64,000 nt of DNA from Flagellimonas zhangzhouensis (lineage in GTDB: Bacteria > Bacteroidota > Bacteroidia > Flavobacteriales > Flavobacteriaceae). A program made the translations under genes and the position numbers. The notes below the pieces were generated by a model that did no database searches, was not told the DNA's origin, and saw nothing but the letters and a program-made list of their open reading frames with translations. Positions 7,576 through 16,382 of the stretch are shown here, one piece after another. How positions within the stretch are numbered: the first letter of the stretch is position 1; the number at the start of each line of letters is the position of its first letter. The DNA lies in NCBI RefSeq assembly GCF_900102925.1, contig NZ_FNKI01000005.1:62001-126000 (forward strand). Direction: 5' to 3'.

Positions 7576-9162
7576 ATGATGACCAACCTCAAACAATTTC
7601 AAAAACCGTTTCTCTTTTTAATGGTGCTCCTCGTTTTCTCCTGCAAAAGCAGTGAGGAATACGATGTGCTCATTTTAAATGGTACCGTTTACGACGGTAA
7701 GGGTGGTGAACCTATTCTAACCGATATCGCCGTAAAAGATTCCATGATTGTGGCCCTTGGCGACCTATCTAGCGAAAAAGCCCTCAAAATAATTGACGCT
7801 TCTGGACTTGCGGTTTCTCCAGGTTTTATTGATATGCATACCCATATTGAGCCAATCATGGAGTTGAACGACTGCAAAAGTCATGTAACCCAAGGGGTGA
7901 CCACTGCACTCGGTGGCCCAGACGGAAGTTCCCCCTACCCTTTAAAACCTTATATGGATAGCTTAATGCAAAAAGGAATCGGGATGAATGTGGGCTATTT
8001 GGTTGGACACAATACAGTTCGTCGCAATATCATGGGATTGGAGAATCGTGCTCCCACGGAGGAAGAACTCAAAGCCATGGAAGCTGAAATTGATAGTGCC
8101 ATGAAAGATGGGGCTTTTGGTATTTCAACAGGGTTAAAATATTTACCAGGAGCCTTTTCCAAAGTGGATGAAGTGATAGCTTTATCCAAAGTAGCCTCTT
8201 CCTATGGCGGAATTTATACCTCTCACCTAAGAGAAGAGGGGCTTGGACTATTTGATGCCGTTGCCGAAGCCATTCAAATTTCAGAAGATGCCAGTATTCC
8301 TGTGGTGCTTACCCATCATAAAGCCATTGGAAAACCCATGTGGGGAAAAAGTTCCAGAACCTTGGCCATGGTAGATTCCGCGAGAGCAAAAGGACTCAAC
8401 ATTAAAATGGACCAATATCCCTATGCAGCGAGTTACACCAGTATTTCTGTTTTGATTCCTAGTTGGGCCAGAGCTGGAGGTCAAGAAGCCTTTGTGGAGC
8501 GCATCAACAATCCTGTGCTTAGAGATAGCATTAAAAATGGCATCGTTTTCAATATTTTGAACGACCGTGGTGGTTCCGATTTGGACAGGGTTCAATTTGG
8601 AAAAGTAGAATGGGCTCCTGAGCTTGAGGGTAAAACTTTAAAGTACTGGTGCGAAGAAAATGGATTGGAACCCTCGGTTGAAAATGGCGCCGATATGGTA
8701 ATTAAAGCACAATTGAACGGTGGAGCAGGATGCGTTTTCCATGCTATGGCTGAAGAAGATGTCGAAAACATTATGCAACACCCATTCACCATGATCGGTT
8801 CAGATGGTCGTTTGACAAAACCAGGCATTGGACACCCTCATCCACGTGGATATGGTACATTTCCAAGAGTTTTAGGTCATTTTGTGCGTGAAAAGAAAAT
8901 CTTGACTTTATCGGAAGCCATTCGTAAAATGACCTCTATGCCTGCTGAAAGTTTGGAATTGACCGATCGAGGTTTGATTCAAGAAGGAATGAAAGCTGAT
9001 ATTACCATTTTCAACCCTGAAACTGTAATTGACAAAGCCACATTTGAAAAACCACACCAATATTCGGTAGGTATCGAATATGTTTTGGTCAATGGAGGTC
9101 TAGCAGTAGACAATGGAGAATTTAAAGACATCAAATCAGGAATAGTAATCAAAAAGCAATAA
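7576..9162 (+). CDS. N-acyl-D-amino-acid deacylase (D-aminoacylase), lipoprotein
   Basis: Hydrolyses N-acyl-D-amino acids to the free D-amino acid and a carboxylate. The 528-residue protein begins with a lipoprotein signal (LLVFSC), followed by the amidohydrolase core. Visible metal or active-site segments are DMHTHIEP (HxH), TSHLREEG and LTHHKAIGKP, with IGSDGR near the C-terminus carrying the conserved Asp. The length fits the DAA family (about 480-530). ATG 7576 or 7579 is preferred over GTG 7564, which directly follows the transaminase stop. Placement between D-amino acid transaminase and an M20 peptidase suggests periplasmic release of D-amino acids that are then transaminated inside the cell. 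Confidence 0.88.
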   Translation: MMTNLKQFQKPFLFLMVLLVFSCKSSEEYDVLILNGTVYDGKGGEPILTDIAVKDSMIVALGDLSSEKALKIIDASGLAVSPGFIDMHTHIEPIMELNDCKSHVTQGVTTALGGPDGSSPYPLKPYMDSLMQKGIGMNVGYLVGHNTVRRNIMGLENRAPTEEELKAMEAEIDSAMKDGAFGISTGLKYLPGAFSKVDEVIALSKVASSYGGIYTSHLREEGLGLFDAVAEAIQISEDASIPVVLTHHKAIGKPMWGKSSRTLAMVDSARAKGLNIKMDQYPYAASYTSISVLIPSWARAGGQEAFVERINNPVLRDSIKNGIVFNILNDRGGSDLDRVQFGKVEWAPELEGKTLKYWCEENGLEPSVENGADMVIKAQLNGGAGCVFHAMAEEDVENIMQHPFTMIGSDGRLTKPGIGHPHPRGYGTFPRVLGHFVREKKILTLSEAIRKMTSMPAESLELTDRGLIQEGMKADITIFNPETVIDKATFEKPHQYSVGIEYVLVNGGLAVDNGEFKDIKSGIVIKKQ

Positions 9163-9175
9163 CAACCAACCTAAC

Positions 9176-10471
9176 ATGAAAAAAGCAACATTAACACTAG
9201 CCATGGCATTCGGAGTTATATCCATGGCTACCCAAGCTCAAGAAGCATCTGTAGATAAAAAATATACCAAGGAAATTGAAAAATTGGCCAAGGCCAAACA
9301 AGTGAAATCTGCATTTACCCTTATCGAAGGATATAAAGAACAAACCGAAAAAGACCATATTACCCTAACCGAGATTTTGGCTGCACCTTTCAAAGAAGAT
9401 GCAAGAGGTGTTGCCTTTGCAAAAATGTTGGAAGAAGCTGGTGTGGATAGTCTTTGGACCGATGAAGTTGGAAATGTTATAGGACTTCGAAAAGGAACTT
9501 CAGGTGAATCTGGCTACGTAGGTATTGATGCCCACTTGGATGTAGTTTTCCCAGAAGGTACTGATGTTACTGTTGAAAAAGTGGGTGATACCCTTAAAGC
9601 TCCTGGAATTGGAGATGATACCCGTGCTTTGTCCAATTTGATTTCAATGTTGAAAGCCATGAACAAAGCTGAGATCCAAACAGAAAAAGATGTGCTAATT
9701 GTTGGTTCTGTAGGTGAAGAAGGTCTTGGCGACCTACGCGGTATGAAATATATGTTCAACGAATCTGGGTTGGACATTGATTCCTGGATCGCTATCGATG
9801 GTGGTGCTATGGGACGTATCAGCAATGCTGGATTGGGATCCAAACGCTACAAACTATTGGTTAAAGGAAAAGGAGGTCACTCTTGGGGCGCATTCGGACT
9901 TGCCAATCCGCATCACGCTTTGGGTAAAGCCATCGATATTTTTTCTAAAGCCGCTTGGGAATTCACGCAAGGTGATGTGGAAAGAACCAGCTTCAACGTA
10001 GGTAGAATTGGTGGAGGAACTTCTGTAAATTCCATCCCATTTGAATCTTGGATGGAAGTGGATATGCGTGCCATCAGCCCAAAAAACTTGGATGAAATCG
10101 AAGCAATTTTCAAATCATCCGTAGAAAAAGCGATTGCTGAGTACAATGCCAGTGGCGTTAAAGGAGAAGTAACCTACGAACTCATCAAAATTGGTGATAG
10201 ACCCTCTGGCGAATTGGCTCCCGAAGTACCATTGGTTCAAAGAGGTATGGCGGCTACAGAATTTTTTGGCGTACAACCCTCCTTGGGAAGAGGTTCAACC
10301 AACATCAACATTCCCGTTTCCAAAGGAATCCCTGCCATTTGTATTGGACGAGGTGGAAAAGGCGGAGGCGCCCACTCACTTCACGAATGGTATGTGAACG
10401 ATGAAGAAGCCGAAGAGTCCATCAAATTGGCCTTATTGATTACCCTTGCTCAAGCAGGTCTAGAAAAATAA
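9176..10471 (+). CDS. Exported M20-family metallopeptidase (dipeptidase/aminoacylase-like)
   Basis: A 431-residue secreted zinc hydrolase. The signal peptide ends ATQAQ (about residue 21). The M20 fold is shown by DAHLDVV (His ligand and Asp), GIGDDTRAL (bridging Asp), VGEEGLGD (catalytic Glu pair) and GGGAHSLHEWY (C-terminal His ligand). An internal dimerisation domain lies about residues 215-330. M20 enzymes cleave dipeptides or N-acyl amino acids, and the specificity here is inferred only from its neighbour, a D-aminoacylase 13 bp upstream. It ends the D-amino-acid operon. The next genes are a toxin-antitoxin pair with their own promoter. Confidence 0.87.
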   Translation: MKKATLTLAMAFGVISMATQAQEASVDKKYTKEIEKLAKAKQVKSAFTLIEGYKEQTEKDHITLTEILAAPFKEDARGVAFAKMLEEAGVDSLWTDEVGNVIGLRKGTSGESGYVGIDAHLDVVFPEGTDVTVEKVGDTLKAPGIGDDTRALSNLISMLKAMNKAEIQTEKDVLIVGSVGEEGLGDLRGMKYMFNESGLDIDSWIAIDGGAMGRISNAGLGSKRYKLLVKGKGGHSWGAFGLANPHHALGKAIDIFSKAAWEFTQGDVERTSFNVGRIGGGTSVNSIPFESWMEVDMRAISPKNLDEIEAIFKSSVEKAIAEYNASGVKGEVTYELIKIGDRPSGELAPEVPLVQRGMAATEFFGVQPSLGRGSTNINIPVSKGIPAICIGRGGKGGGAHSLHEWYVNDEEAEESIKLALLITLAQAGLEK

Positions 10472-10494
10472 TTGTAAAATCATAGATATTCAAT

Positions 10495-10549
10495 ATATCC
10501 ATATTTGATAAATATGGATATAATATTGTAAATTTGATAATCATCAAAT
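10495..10549 (+). promoter_or_regulatory. parDE promoter with two palindromic operators
   Basis: A 12-bp perfect inverted repeat, ATATCCATATTT at 10495-10506 and AAATATGGATAT at 10510-10521 (spacer GAT), is followed by a second, ATTTGAT at 10532-10538 and ATCAAAT at 10543-10549. A TAAATTTG box at 10529-10536 matches the Bacteroidota -7 element, with TTG at 10505-10507 (21 nt spacing) as the -33. The first palindrome covers the -33 and the second overlaps the -7, the expected layout for repression by the antitoxin or the complex. Confidence 0.7.
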
Positions 10550-10558
10550 AAAAATGCC

Positions 10559-10783
10559 ATGAATATCAGTTTTACAAAAAAGCAAGAAGAATACATAGCC
10601 AAACAAGTTGCAACAGGGGAATACCAAAACAACAGTGAGGTCATCCGCGACGCATTGCGCTTACATAGTGTTTATAGGGACAAAGTTATTGAGGACCTTA
10701 GAAGAGAGATTGAAAAAGGCTGGAGTGGTCCAGATAGTCCAAGGTCCATGGACGAAATCATTGCTTCAAAAAAGAACAGATGA
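10559..10783 (+). CDS. parD: Type II antitoxin, ParD/CopG (ribbon-helix-helix) family
   Basis: A 74-residue antitoxin. The N-terminal part, MNISFTKKQEEYIAKQVATG followed by YQNNSEVIRDALRL, is a ribbon-helix-helix DNA-binding domain of the ParD type. The charged C-terminal half (about residues 38-74) would wrap and neutralise the toxin. The stop codon overlaps the toxin start by 4 bp (ATGA), the usual coupled arrangement. Two palindromes directly upstream are candidate autoregulatory operators. It probably represses its own promoter together with ParE. Confidence 0.92.
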   Translation: MNISFTKKQEEYIAKQVATGEYQNNSEVIRDALRLHSVYRDKVIEDLRREIEKGWSGPDSPRSMDEIIASKKNR

Positions 10784-11076
10784 TAGACGGCTATGTGCTT
10801 TCACAAGAAGCCGATTATGATATTGAGGCTATTTTTGAATATGGTGAATATCGCTTTGGGAATTCTCAAGCCATAGAGTATCTCATTGGATTGAACAACC
10901 ATTTCATAGCCTTGGCCCAAAACCCTGATATAGGAAAAGCTAGAACAGAAATCAAAGATGGTTTATTTAGTTTTCCCTATTGCGCTCACACTATCTTTTA
11001 TCGAAAATTGAAAGGATATGTACGCATTGTAAGGGTTTTATATGGCGGCAGGGATTTGGTGAAATTTTTAAGGTAA
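10780..11076 (+). CDS. parE: Type II toxin, RelE/ParE family
   Basis: A 98-residue toxin of the RelE/ParE superfamily. It starts at the ATG inside the antitoxin stop (4 bp overlap). The conserved features are LSQEADYDIEAIFEYGEYRFG at the N-terminus (long helical hairpin), NPDIGKAR in the middle and IFYRKLKGYVRIVRVLYGGRD at the C-terminus, which is the ParE beta-sheet core. ParE toxins inhibit DNA gyrase, whereas RelE cuts mRNA. The ParD-type partner favours ParE. The pair appears intact, so it is probably functional or recently so. Confidence 0.9.
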   Translation: MIDGYVLSQEADYDIEAIFEYGEYRFGNSQAIEYLIGLNNHFIALAQNPDIGKARTEIKDGLFSFPYCAHTIFYRKLKGYVRIVRVLYGGRDLVKFLR

Positions 11077-11131
11077 CGCACAATAATATTTTGGTCAAGT
11101 ATTTAATTGTTTGAAAAAGTTGAAATAAATT

Positions 11132-12757
11132 ATGAATAAAACCCTACTCAAACTTATAGTCTGCACTCTTTTAGTTTGTACAACATCCATTTATAGCCAA
11201 CTTAGCCAGGACCAAGAAAGCAAGATTGACCAATTATTTTTGAATTGGAACAAACCCAATCACCCTGGTGGCGCCATTGCGGTGATGCAAGGGGATCAAG
11301 TGGTGTATTCAAAGGCTTTTGGTCTGGCGAGTATGGAGTACATGGTTCCAAATGCCACGGGAACTAGATTTAATGTGGCTTCGGTATCCAAGCAGTTCAG
11401 CTCTTTGGGTATTGTAAAATTGCACTTGGAGGGCAAACTTTCCATTGACGACACCATTGATAAGTATATTGATGGACTGGCTTCATTTGGCAGCAAGATC
11501 ACCATCCGTCAGATGATGCATCACACCAGTGGCCTACGTAGTTTGCACGCTCTTTTTGCCTTGGCAGGTTGGAGAAATGATGATTCCAGAACCAATGCCG
11601 ATTTGGATAGATTGATGTTGCTACAAACGGACCTCAATTTTGAACCAGGTTCAGAATACTTGTATTGCAATACGGGCTATATGTTTTTGGCCAACATCAT
11701 TGAAAAGGTCACTAACAAGTCTTTCGTGGATTACATGGAGCAGGAAGTGTTCATCCCTTTAGGGATGTATGAGACCTATGTGGAAGATAGATATGATCGA
11801 ATTGTACCCAATAACGCTACCTCCTACTATACCCAAAGAGACGGTTTTGTTCGCGCTGTGGAATATTGGGGCTATGTGGGTTCAGGAAATATGCACACTA
11901 CTACGATAGATTTGTTGAAATACCTGAAAAACTATTACAATCCGACATCGGGTTGGAAATCAGCTTTTGATATGATGCAAACGCTGGACCCTTTGAACGA
12001 TGGAAGTTTTAACCAATATGCTTTTGGGGTAAATGTAGAGGAAATTTTGGGCAAAAAGCGGGTAAGTCATGGAGGCTCCATTGGTGGGTTCCGTTCCAAT
12101 ATTGCAGTATTTCCGAATGATCAAACCAGTATTGCCATCATTACCAATTTTTCATCTTCAAATCCTGGAGGAAAATCAAATGATATTGCCGAGATTCTTT
12201 TTGACCAGAAATTGACCCCGAAAACATTAACGGCTGCTAAAATTTCAAAAACCAGTCTGGAATCTTTTAAAGGCACCTATTATGATCATGATCTGTATGA
12301 AGAAAATAAGGTGGAATTTAGTGGTGACACACTTTTTCTTGGCAATTCCAAAGCAGCATTTATTCCCATTGGTAAAAACAAATTTGAAGCCATTTGGAGT
12401 GGAACTACCCTTACTTTTGAAGAGAATCAATTTACTTACACACCTTTTAGTGGCAAGCCCCAAGTTTTCAAGAAATTTCAAGAGGAACCATTTACCGAAT
12501 CATTGGCCAAAGAATACGAAGGGGCCTATTACAGTCCAGAAATCCATACATCCTACGCCATTTTCAGTAAAAACGGGGAATTATTTGCCTATCATATCCG
12601 TCACGGAGAAATGAAACTAGAGCAAAAATTCAAAGATATGTTGGAGGGTGATTATCCGCTAAGAGCTTTGAAATTCAAGCGTGAAAATGGGAAAATTACT
12701 GGCGTATTTATTTCCGATGGCAGGGCAAGAAACCTTTGGTTCGAAAAAACGAATTAA
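11132..12757 (+). CDS. Exported serine hydrolase, beta-lactamase/PBP4*-like (class C fold)
   Basis: A 541-residue secreted protein with a signal peptide ending SIYSQ (about residue 23). The active site is ASVSK (S84, K87 as SxxK) with YCN (Y178, N180) as the YxN motif, and VSHGGSIGG supplies the third motif. The C-terminal 170 residues form the beta-rich lipocalin-like extension often fused to these enzymes. Family members include esterases, D-aminopeptidases and D-Ala carboxypeptidases, and real beta-lactamase activity is not implied. It is followed after 1 bp by a second protein of the same superfamily, so the two are likely cotranscribed. Confidence 0.87.
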   Translation: MNKTLLKLIVCTLLVCTTSIYSQLSQDQESKIDQLFLNWNKPNHPGGAIAVMQGDQVVYSKAFGLASMEYMVPNATGTRFNVASVSKQFSSLGIVKLHLEGKLSIDDTIDKYIDGLASFGSKITIRQMMHHTSGLRSLHALFALAGWRNDDSRTNADLDRLMLLQTDLNFEPGSEYLYCNTGYMFLANIIEKVTNKSFVDYMEQEVFIPLGMYETYVEDRYDRIVPNNATSYYTQRDGFVRAVEYWGYVGSGNMHTTTIDLLKYLKNYYNPTSGWKSAFDMMQTLDPLNDGSFNQYAFGVNVEEILGKKRVSHGGSIGGFRSNIAVFPNDQTSIAIITNFSSSNPGGKSNDIAEILFDQKLTPKTLTAAKISKTSLESFKGTYYDHDLYEENKVEFSGDTLFLGNSKAAFIPIGKNKFEAIWSGTTLTFEENQFTYTPFSGKPQVFKKFQEEPFTESLAKEYEGAYYSPEIHTSYAIFSKNGELFAYHIRHGEMKLEQKFKDMLEGDYPLRALKFKRENGKITGVFISDGRARNLWFEKTN

Positions 12758-12758
12758 T

Positions 12759-13838
12759 ATGAAATCCACATTCCAACCACTTCAAAAATTGTGTTTTGCA
12801 ATTGTATGTTTATTTGCCATTCAACTATGTGCACAAACTTTTCCAGATAGGATTTGGCACCGTGCATCTGATGCCGAGGTACAACCTTGGCAAAATGAAA
12901 AGTCAAAAGCCTTTCGGGAGTATCTCATCGACAGTACAAAAATCACGGGCTTGATGATTGTCCATAAAGGCAAAGTGGTTTTTGATTATGGGGATGTGGA
13001 AGAACTCAGTTATATCGCATCCATTAGAAAAAGTGTACTTTCCATGATGTATGGGCAGTATGTCGAAGATGGTACCATTAAACTGGACAAAACCATTAAA
13101 GAGCTTGGAATTGATGATGTGGAGGGCATTTTACCTATCGAACAAAAAGCAACGGTTCAAGATATTATTTCAGCAAGGTCAGGAGTGTATCACCCTGAAG
13201 GATATCCTGGAGGAATGCAGGAATATGCACCCAAAAGAGGTTCTGTTGAACCAGGTTCGTATTGGTTGTATTCCAACTGGGATTTTAACGTAGCGGGGTA
13301 CATATTTGAACAGGAGACGGGTAAAAACATCTACGACGAAGTAGAACGGCAATTGGCGAATCCATTGCATATGCAAGATTGGGACCGTTCCTTGCAACAA
13401 AAACAGGGAAATCCTGCCATTTCAAAATATTTGGCCTACCCTATGTGGTTCTCAACCCGAGATATGGCCCGTTTAGGTTTAATGATGCTCAACAAAGGAA
13501 AATGGAAAGACACCCAAGTCATCAGCGAATCGTGGGTGAATGAAATGTTGAAATCCCGCACCTCACATGTAGAACTCAACAAAAATGTGCCTGTTTTCCT
13601 AGGAACAGGAATCAATTATGGGTATGGTTATATGTGGTGGTTGTGGCAAGATGTGAGCGACAAACGCTACGAGGGCGCTTATTCCGCCAAAGGCGCCATG
13701 GGACAGAATATTACGGTTTATCCAGCCATCGAAACTGTGTTGGCGTTTAAAACCAAGGCTGCATACCGAAGAAGCAATTCGTCCGATGTACGATTGAAGG
13801 TCGCCCAAAAAGCAGCTGAGATTTTTGAAATGCAATAG
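12759..13838 (+). CDS. Exported serine hydrolase, beta-lactamase family
   Basis: A 359-residue exported protein of the same superfamily as its upstream neighbour but without the C-terminal extension. The signal peptide ends LCAQ (about residue 25). The catalytic SxxK motif is SIRK (S88, K91) and the YxN motif is YSN. I chose ATG 12759, 1 bp after the upstream stop, because it produces the signal peptide. An ATG at 12681 would add 26 residues and remove it. Likely roles are an esterase or D-amino-acid amidase in the envelope. The substrate is not visible from sequence. Confidence 0.86.
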   Translation: MKSTFQPLQKLCFAIVCLFAIQLCAQTFPDRIWHRASDAEVQPWQNEKSKAFREYLIDSTKITGLMIVHKGKVVFDYGDVEELSYIASIRKSVLSMMYGQYVEDGTIKLDKTIKELGIDDVEGILPIEQKATVQDIISARSGVYHPEGYPGGMQEYAPKRGSVEPGSYWLYSNWDFNVAGYIFEQETGKNIYDEVERQLANPLHMQDWDRSLQQKQGNPAISKYLAYPMWFSTRDMARLGLMMLNKGKWKDTQVISESWVNEMLKSRTSHVELNKNVPVFLGTGINYGYGYMWWLWQDVSDKRYEGAYSAKGAMGQNITVYPAIETVLAFKTKAAYRRSNSSDVRLKVAQKAAEIFEMQ

Positions 13839-14005
13839 GCTTCTACTTCAAAAGAAAGCTTAGTTAATTATCATTCTGGCCTGCTTTTATGAAAAACCCT
13901 CTCTGATGTTGGGTTTCATCGAAAAGTATTGGGTATTATTTCCATTTTTAATCTTCTAGTAGCTAAATTGCAAGGTGTTCGCACATAGCAACTAAACAAC
14001 AACAT

Positions 14006-16315
14006 ATGCAAACTATCAAACAACAATTTCAATTGGGGAGTATCCTTTTGACCGCTTTAGTAGTGGGATGTTCGCCCAAGTTTACCGAAGAAACCAAGGA
14101 TGGTTTCAATCTTGTTCATAATGAAGATGGCAAAACTTTAGGGTATAGTCCAACCTCCAAAGTTTCACTCTTAACAGTGGACCAATATGCCTTTAAGGAT
14201 CTAAATCAAAATGGCACTTTGGACCCTTATGAAGATTGGCGATTGAGCACCATTGAACGTGCCGCTGACCTTGCTTCCAAAATGACAGTGGAACAAATTG
14301 CTGGATTAATGCTCTACAGTGCCCATCAATCCATTCCAGGAGGAGGCAATAGCTTTTTTGGGCCAGTCACCTATGGTGGAAAACCTTATGCTGAAAGTGG
14401 TGCTGAAGCCAGTGACCTTTCCGATGCCCAGAAAAAATTTCTTCAAGAAGATAACTTAAGACATGTTTTGATTACCAGCGTTGAGACGCCAGGTATTTCA
14501 GCACAATGGAACAACAACGCCCAAGCCTTGGTGGAAGGCATTGGCATGGGAATTCCTGTAAATACCAGTAGTGACCCTCGACACGGAAGTGATTCTTATG
14601 CTGAATTCAATGCTGGTGCAGGAGGAAAAATTTCCATGTGGCCGAGCACTTTAGGTGTCGCTGCCAGTTTTGACCCTGCTATAATGAAACAATTCGGAGA
14701 TGTAGCTTCACAAGAATATCGTGCTTTGGGTATAGCGACTGCCTTATCCCCTCAAATTGACTTGGCAACTGAGCCTCGTTGGTCCCGATTTGATGGTACC
14801 ATGGGAGAAGACCCACAATTGGCCGCAGATATGGCTAGAGCATATGTGGATGGCTTTCAATCCACAGATGGAAATGGTTGGGGCAATCAAAGTGTAAACG
14901 CCATGGTAAAACACTGGCCTGGTGGTGGTCCAGAAGAAGGTGGTCGTGATGCACATTTTGGTTACGGCTCTTATGCTGCTTACCCTGGAAACAATCTTAA
15001 AGACCATTTGATTCCTTTTACCGAAGGTGCCTTTAAATTGAATGGACCAACAAAAATGGCCACTGCTGTAATGCCATATTACACCATTTCCACTGATATA
15101 GATACAAAAAATGAGGAAAATGTTGGTAATTCATACAACAAATACCTCATCACCGATTTGTTACGAGGAGAATACGGTTACGATGGCGTTATCTGTACCG
15201 ATTGGGGAATTACCAGTGATGCTCCCAATGTGTATGAATTTAGGGGTAAACCATGGGGCGTTGAAAATTTAAGCGTAGCAGAGCGCCACTATAAAATTAT
15301 AGAAGCGGGATGCGACCAATTTGGAGGAAACAACGATATGGGCCCTGTGATTGAAGCGTATCAAATGGGTGTAGCAGAACATGGCGAAGAGTACATGCGT
15401 GAGCGTTTTGAAACCTCAGCAGTGCGTTTGTTGAGAAACATTTTCAATACAGGTTTGTTCGAAAACCCTTATTTAGATGTGGCTGAAACAGAGGAAACTG
15501 TTGGAAAAGCGGAATTCATGGCTGCGGGTTACAATGCACAATTAAAATCCATTGTGATGTTGAAAAACCAAGCCAAAAGTTTACCAATGGAAGCCAAGAA
15601 AAAAGTATATGTTCCTCAACGTTATGTGGCCTCAACAACCAACTGGTTTGGCATTCAAACTCCAGAGCGTACTGAATATCCATTTAATATGGATATGGTT
15701 GAAAAATATTATGAGGTTGTGGAAAATCCTGAGGACGCAGATTTTGCGCTAGTAGGTATCACAAACCCTGATGGCGGAGTCGGATATGACGTTGCCGACA
15801 CTGAAAAAGGTGGTAACGGCTATGTTCCGATCAGTTTGCAGTACGGAACTTATACCGCAACCACTGCAAGGGAAACCAGTTTAGCAGGAGGAAGTCCTTT
15901 TGAAGACTTTACCAACCGTTCTTATAAAGATAAAACTACAACGGCATCCAATATTTCAGATATGGCTTTGGTGACCGAAACCAAACATAAAATGGGAGAT
16001 AAACCAGTAGTAGTAGTTGTTAAAGTATCCAAACCTATGGTTTTTGCCGAAATAGAATCTTCAGCTGATGCTATTTTAGTACAAATGGGGGTACAGGATC
16101 AGGCTATTTTGGATATCATTTCAGGAAAAACAGAACCCTCTGCCCTATTGCCTTTTCAAATGCCCAATAGTATGTTGACCGTAGAATCACAATTTGAAGA
16201 TGTTCCAAGAGATATGGAACCTTATACCGATTCCGCAGGAAACAGTTATGATTTTGCTTACGGACTTAACTGGAGTGGTGTTATTGATGACGAAAGAACC
16301 CAGAAATACAAATAA
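14006..16315 (+). CDS. Glycoside hydrolase family 3, lipoprotein
   Basis: A 769-residue envelope-anchored GH3 enzyme (beta-glucosidase or beta-xylosidase type) with lipoprotein Cys22 (LVVGC). The N-terminal TIM barrel contains VKHWPGGGPEEGGRD and the nucleophile segment GVICTDWG (Asp). The C-terminal alpha/beta domain follows, ending FAYGLNWSG. No fibronectin-III tail is evident, unlike the second GH3 at 27500. Residues 65-76, DLNQNGTLDPYE, look like a single EF-hand calcium loop, a feature often seen in this GH3 branch. It stands alone on the plus strand with a strong terminator after it. It may still serve the glycan locus at 21.5-41.4 kb. Confidence 0.9.
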   Translation: MQTIKQQFQLGSILLTALVVGCSPKFTEETKDGFNLVHNEDGKTLGYSPTSKVSLLTVDQYAFKDLNQNGTLDPYEDWRLSTIERAADLASKMTVEQIAGLMLYSAHQSIPGGGNSFFGPVTYGGKPYAESGAEASDLSDAQKKFLQEDNLRHVLITSVETPGISAQWNNNAQALVEGIGMGIPVNTSSDPRHGSDSYAEFNAGAGGKISMWPSTLGVAASFDPAIMKQFGDVASQEYRALGIATALSPQIDLATEPRWSRFDGTMGEDPQLAADMARAYVDGFQSTDGNGWGNQSVNAMVKHWPGGGPEEGGRDAHFGYGSYAAYPGNNLKDHLIPFTEGAFKLNGPTKMATAVMPYYTISTDIDTKNEENVGNSYNKYLITDLLRGEYGYDGVICTDWGITSDAPNVYEFRGKPWGVENLSVAERHYKIIEAGCDQFGGNNDMGPVIEAYQMGVAEHGEEYMRERFETSAVRLLRNIFNTGLFENPYLDVAETEETVGKAEFMAAGYNAQLKSIVMLKNQAKSLPMEAKKKVYVPQRYVASTTNWFGIQTPERTEYPFNMDMVEKYYEVVENPEDADFALVGITNPDGGVGYDVADTEKGGNGYVPISLQYGTYTATTARETSLAGGSPFEDFTNRSYKDKTTTASNISDMALVTETKHKMGDKPVVVVVKVSKPMVFAEIESSADAILVQMGVQDQAILDIISGKTEPSALLPFQMPNSMLTVESQFEDVPRDMEPYTDSAGNSYDFAYGLNWSGVIDDERTQKYK

Positions 16316-16337
16316 TTAATCTGTTACTACTAAATAA

Positions 16338-16362
16338 AAAAGCCCCTTTTTAAGGGGCTTTT
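16338..16362. terminator. Bidirectional rho-independent terminator
   Basis: An 11-bp stem, AAAAGCCCCTT / AAGGGGCTTTT, closes a TTT loop and is flanked by A and T runs. It lies between the convergent GH3 and FMN-reductase genes, so it can serve both. Confidence 0.88.
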
Positions 16363-16382
16363 ATTTTTCTTATATCAAATGT

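Noticed and set aside
11132-13838. Beta-lactam resistance genes
   Set aside because: Both proteins have the serine beta-lactamase fold motifs, but one has a C-terminal beta extension and the other lies in the general serine hydrolase branch. Nothing specific to true class C lactamases was seen.
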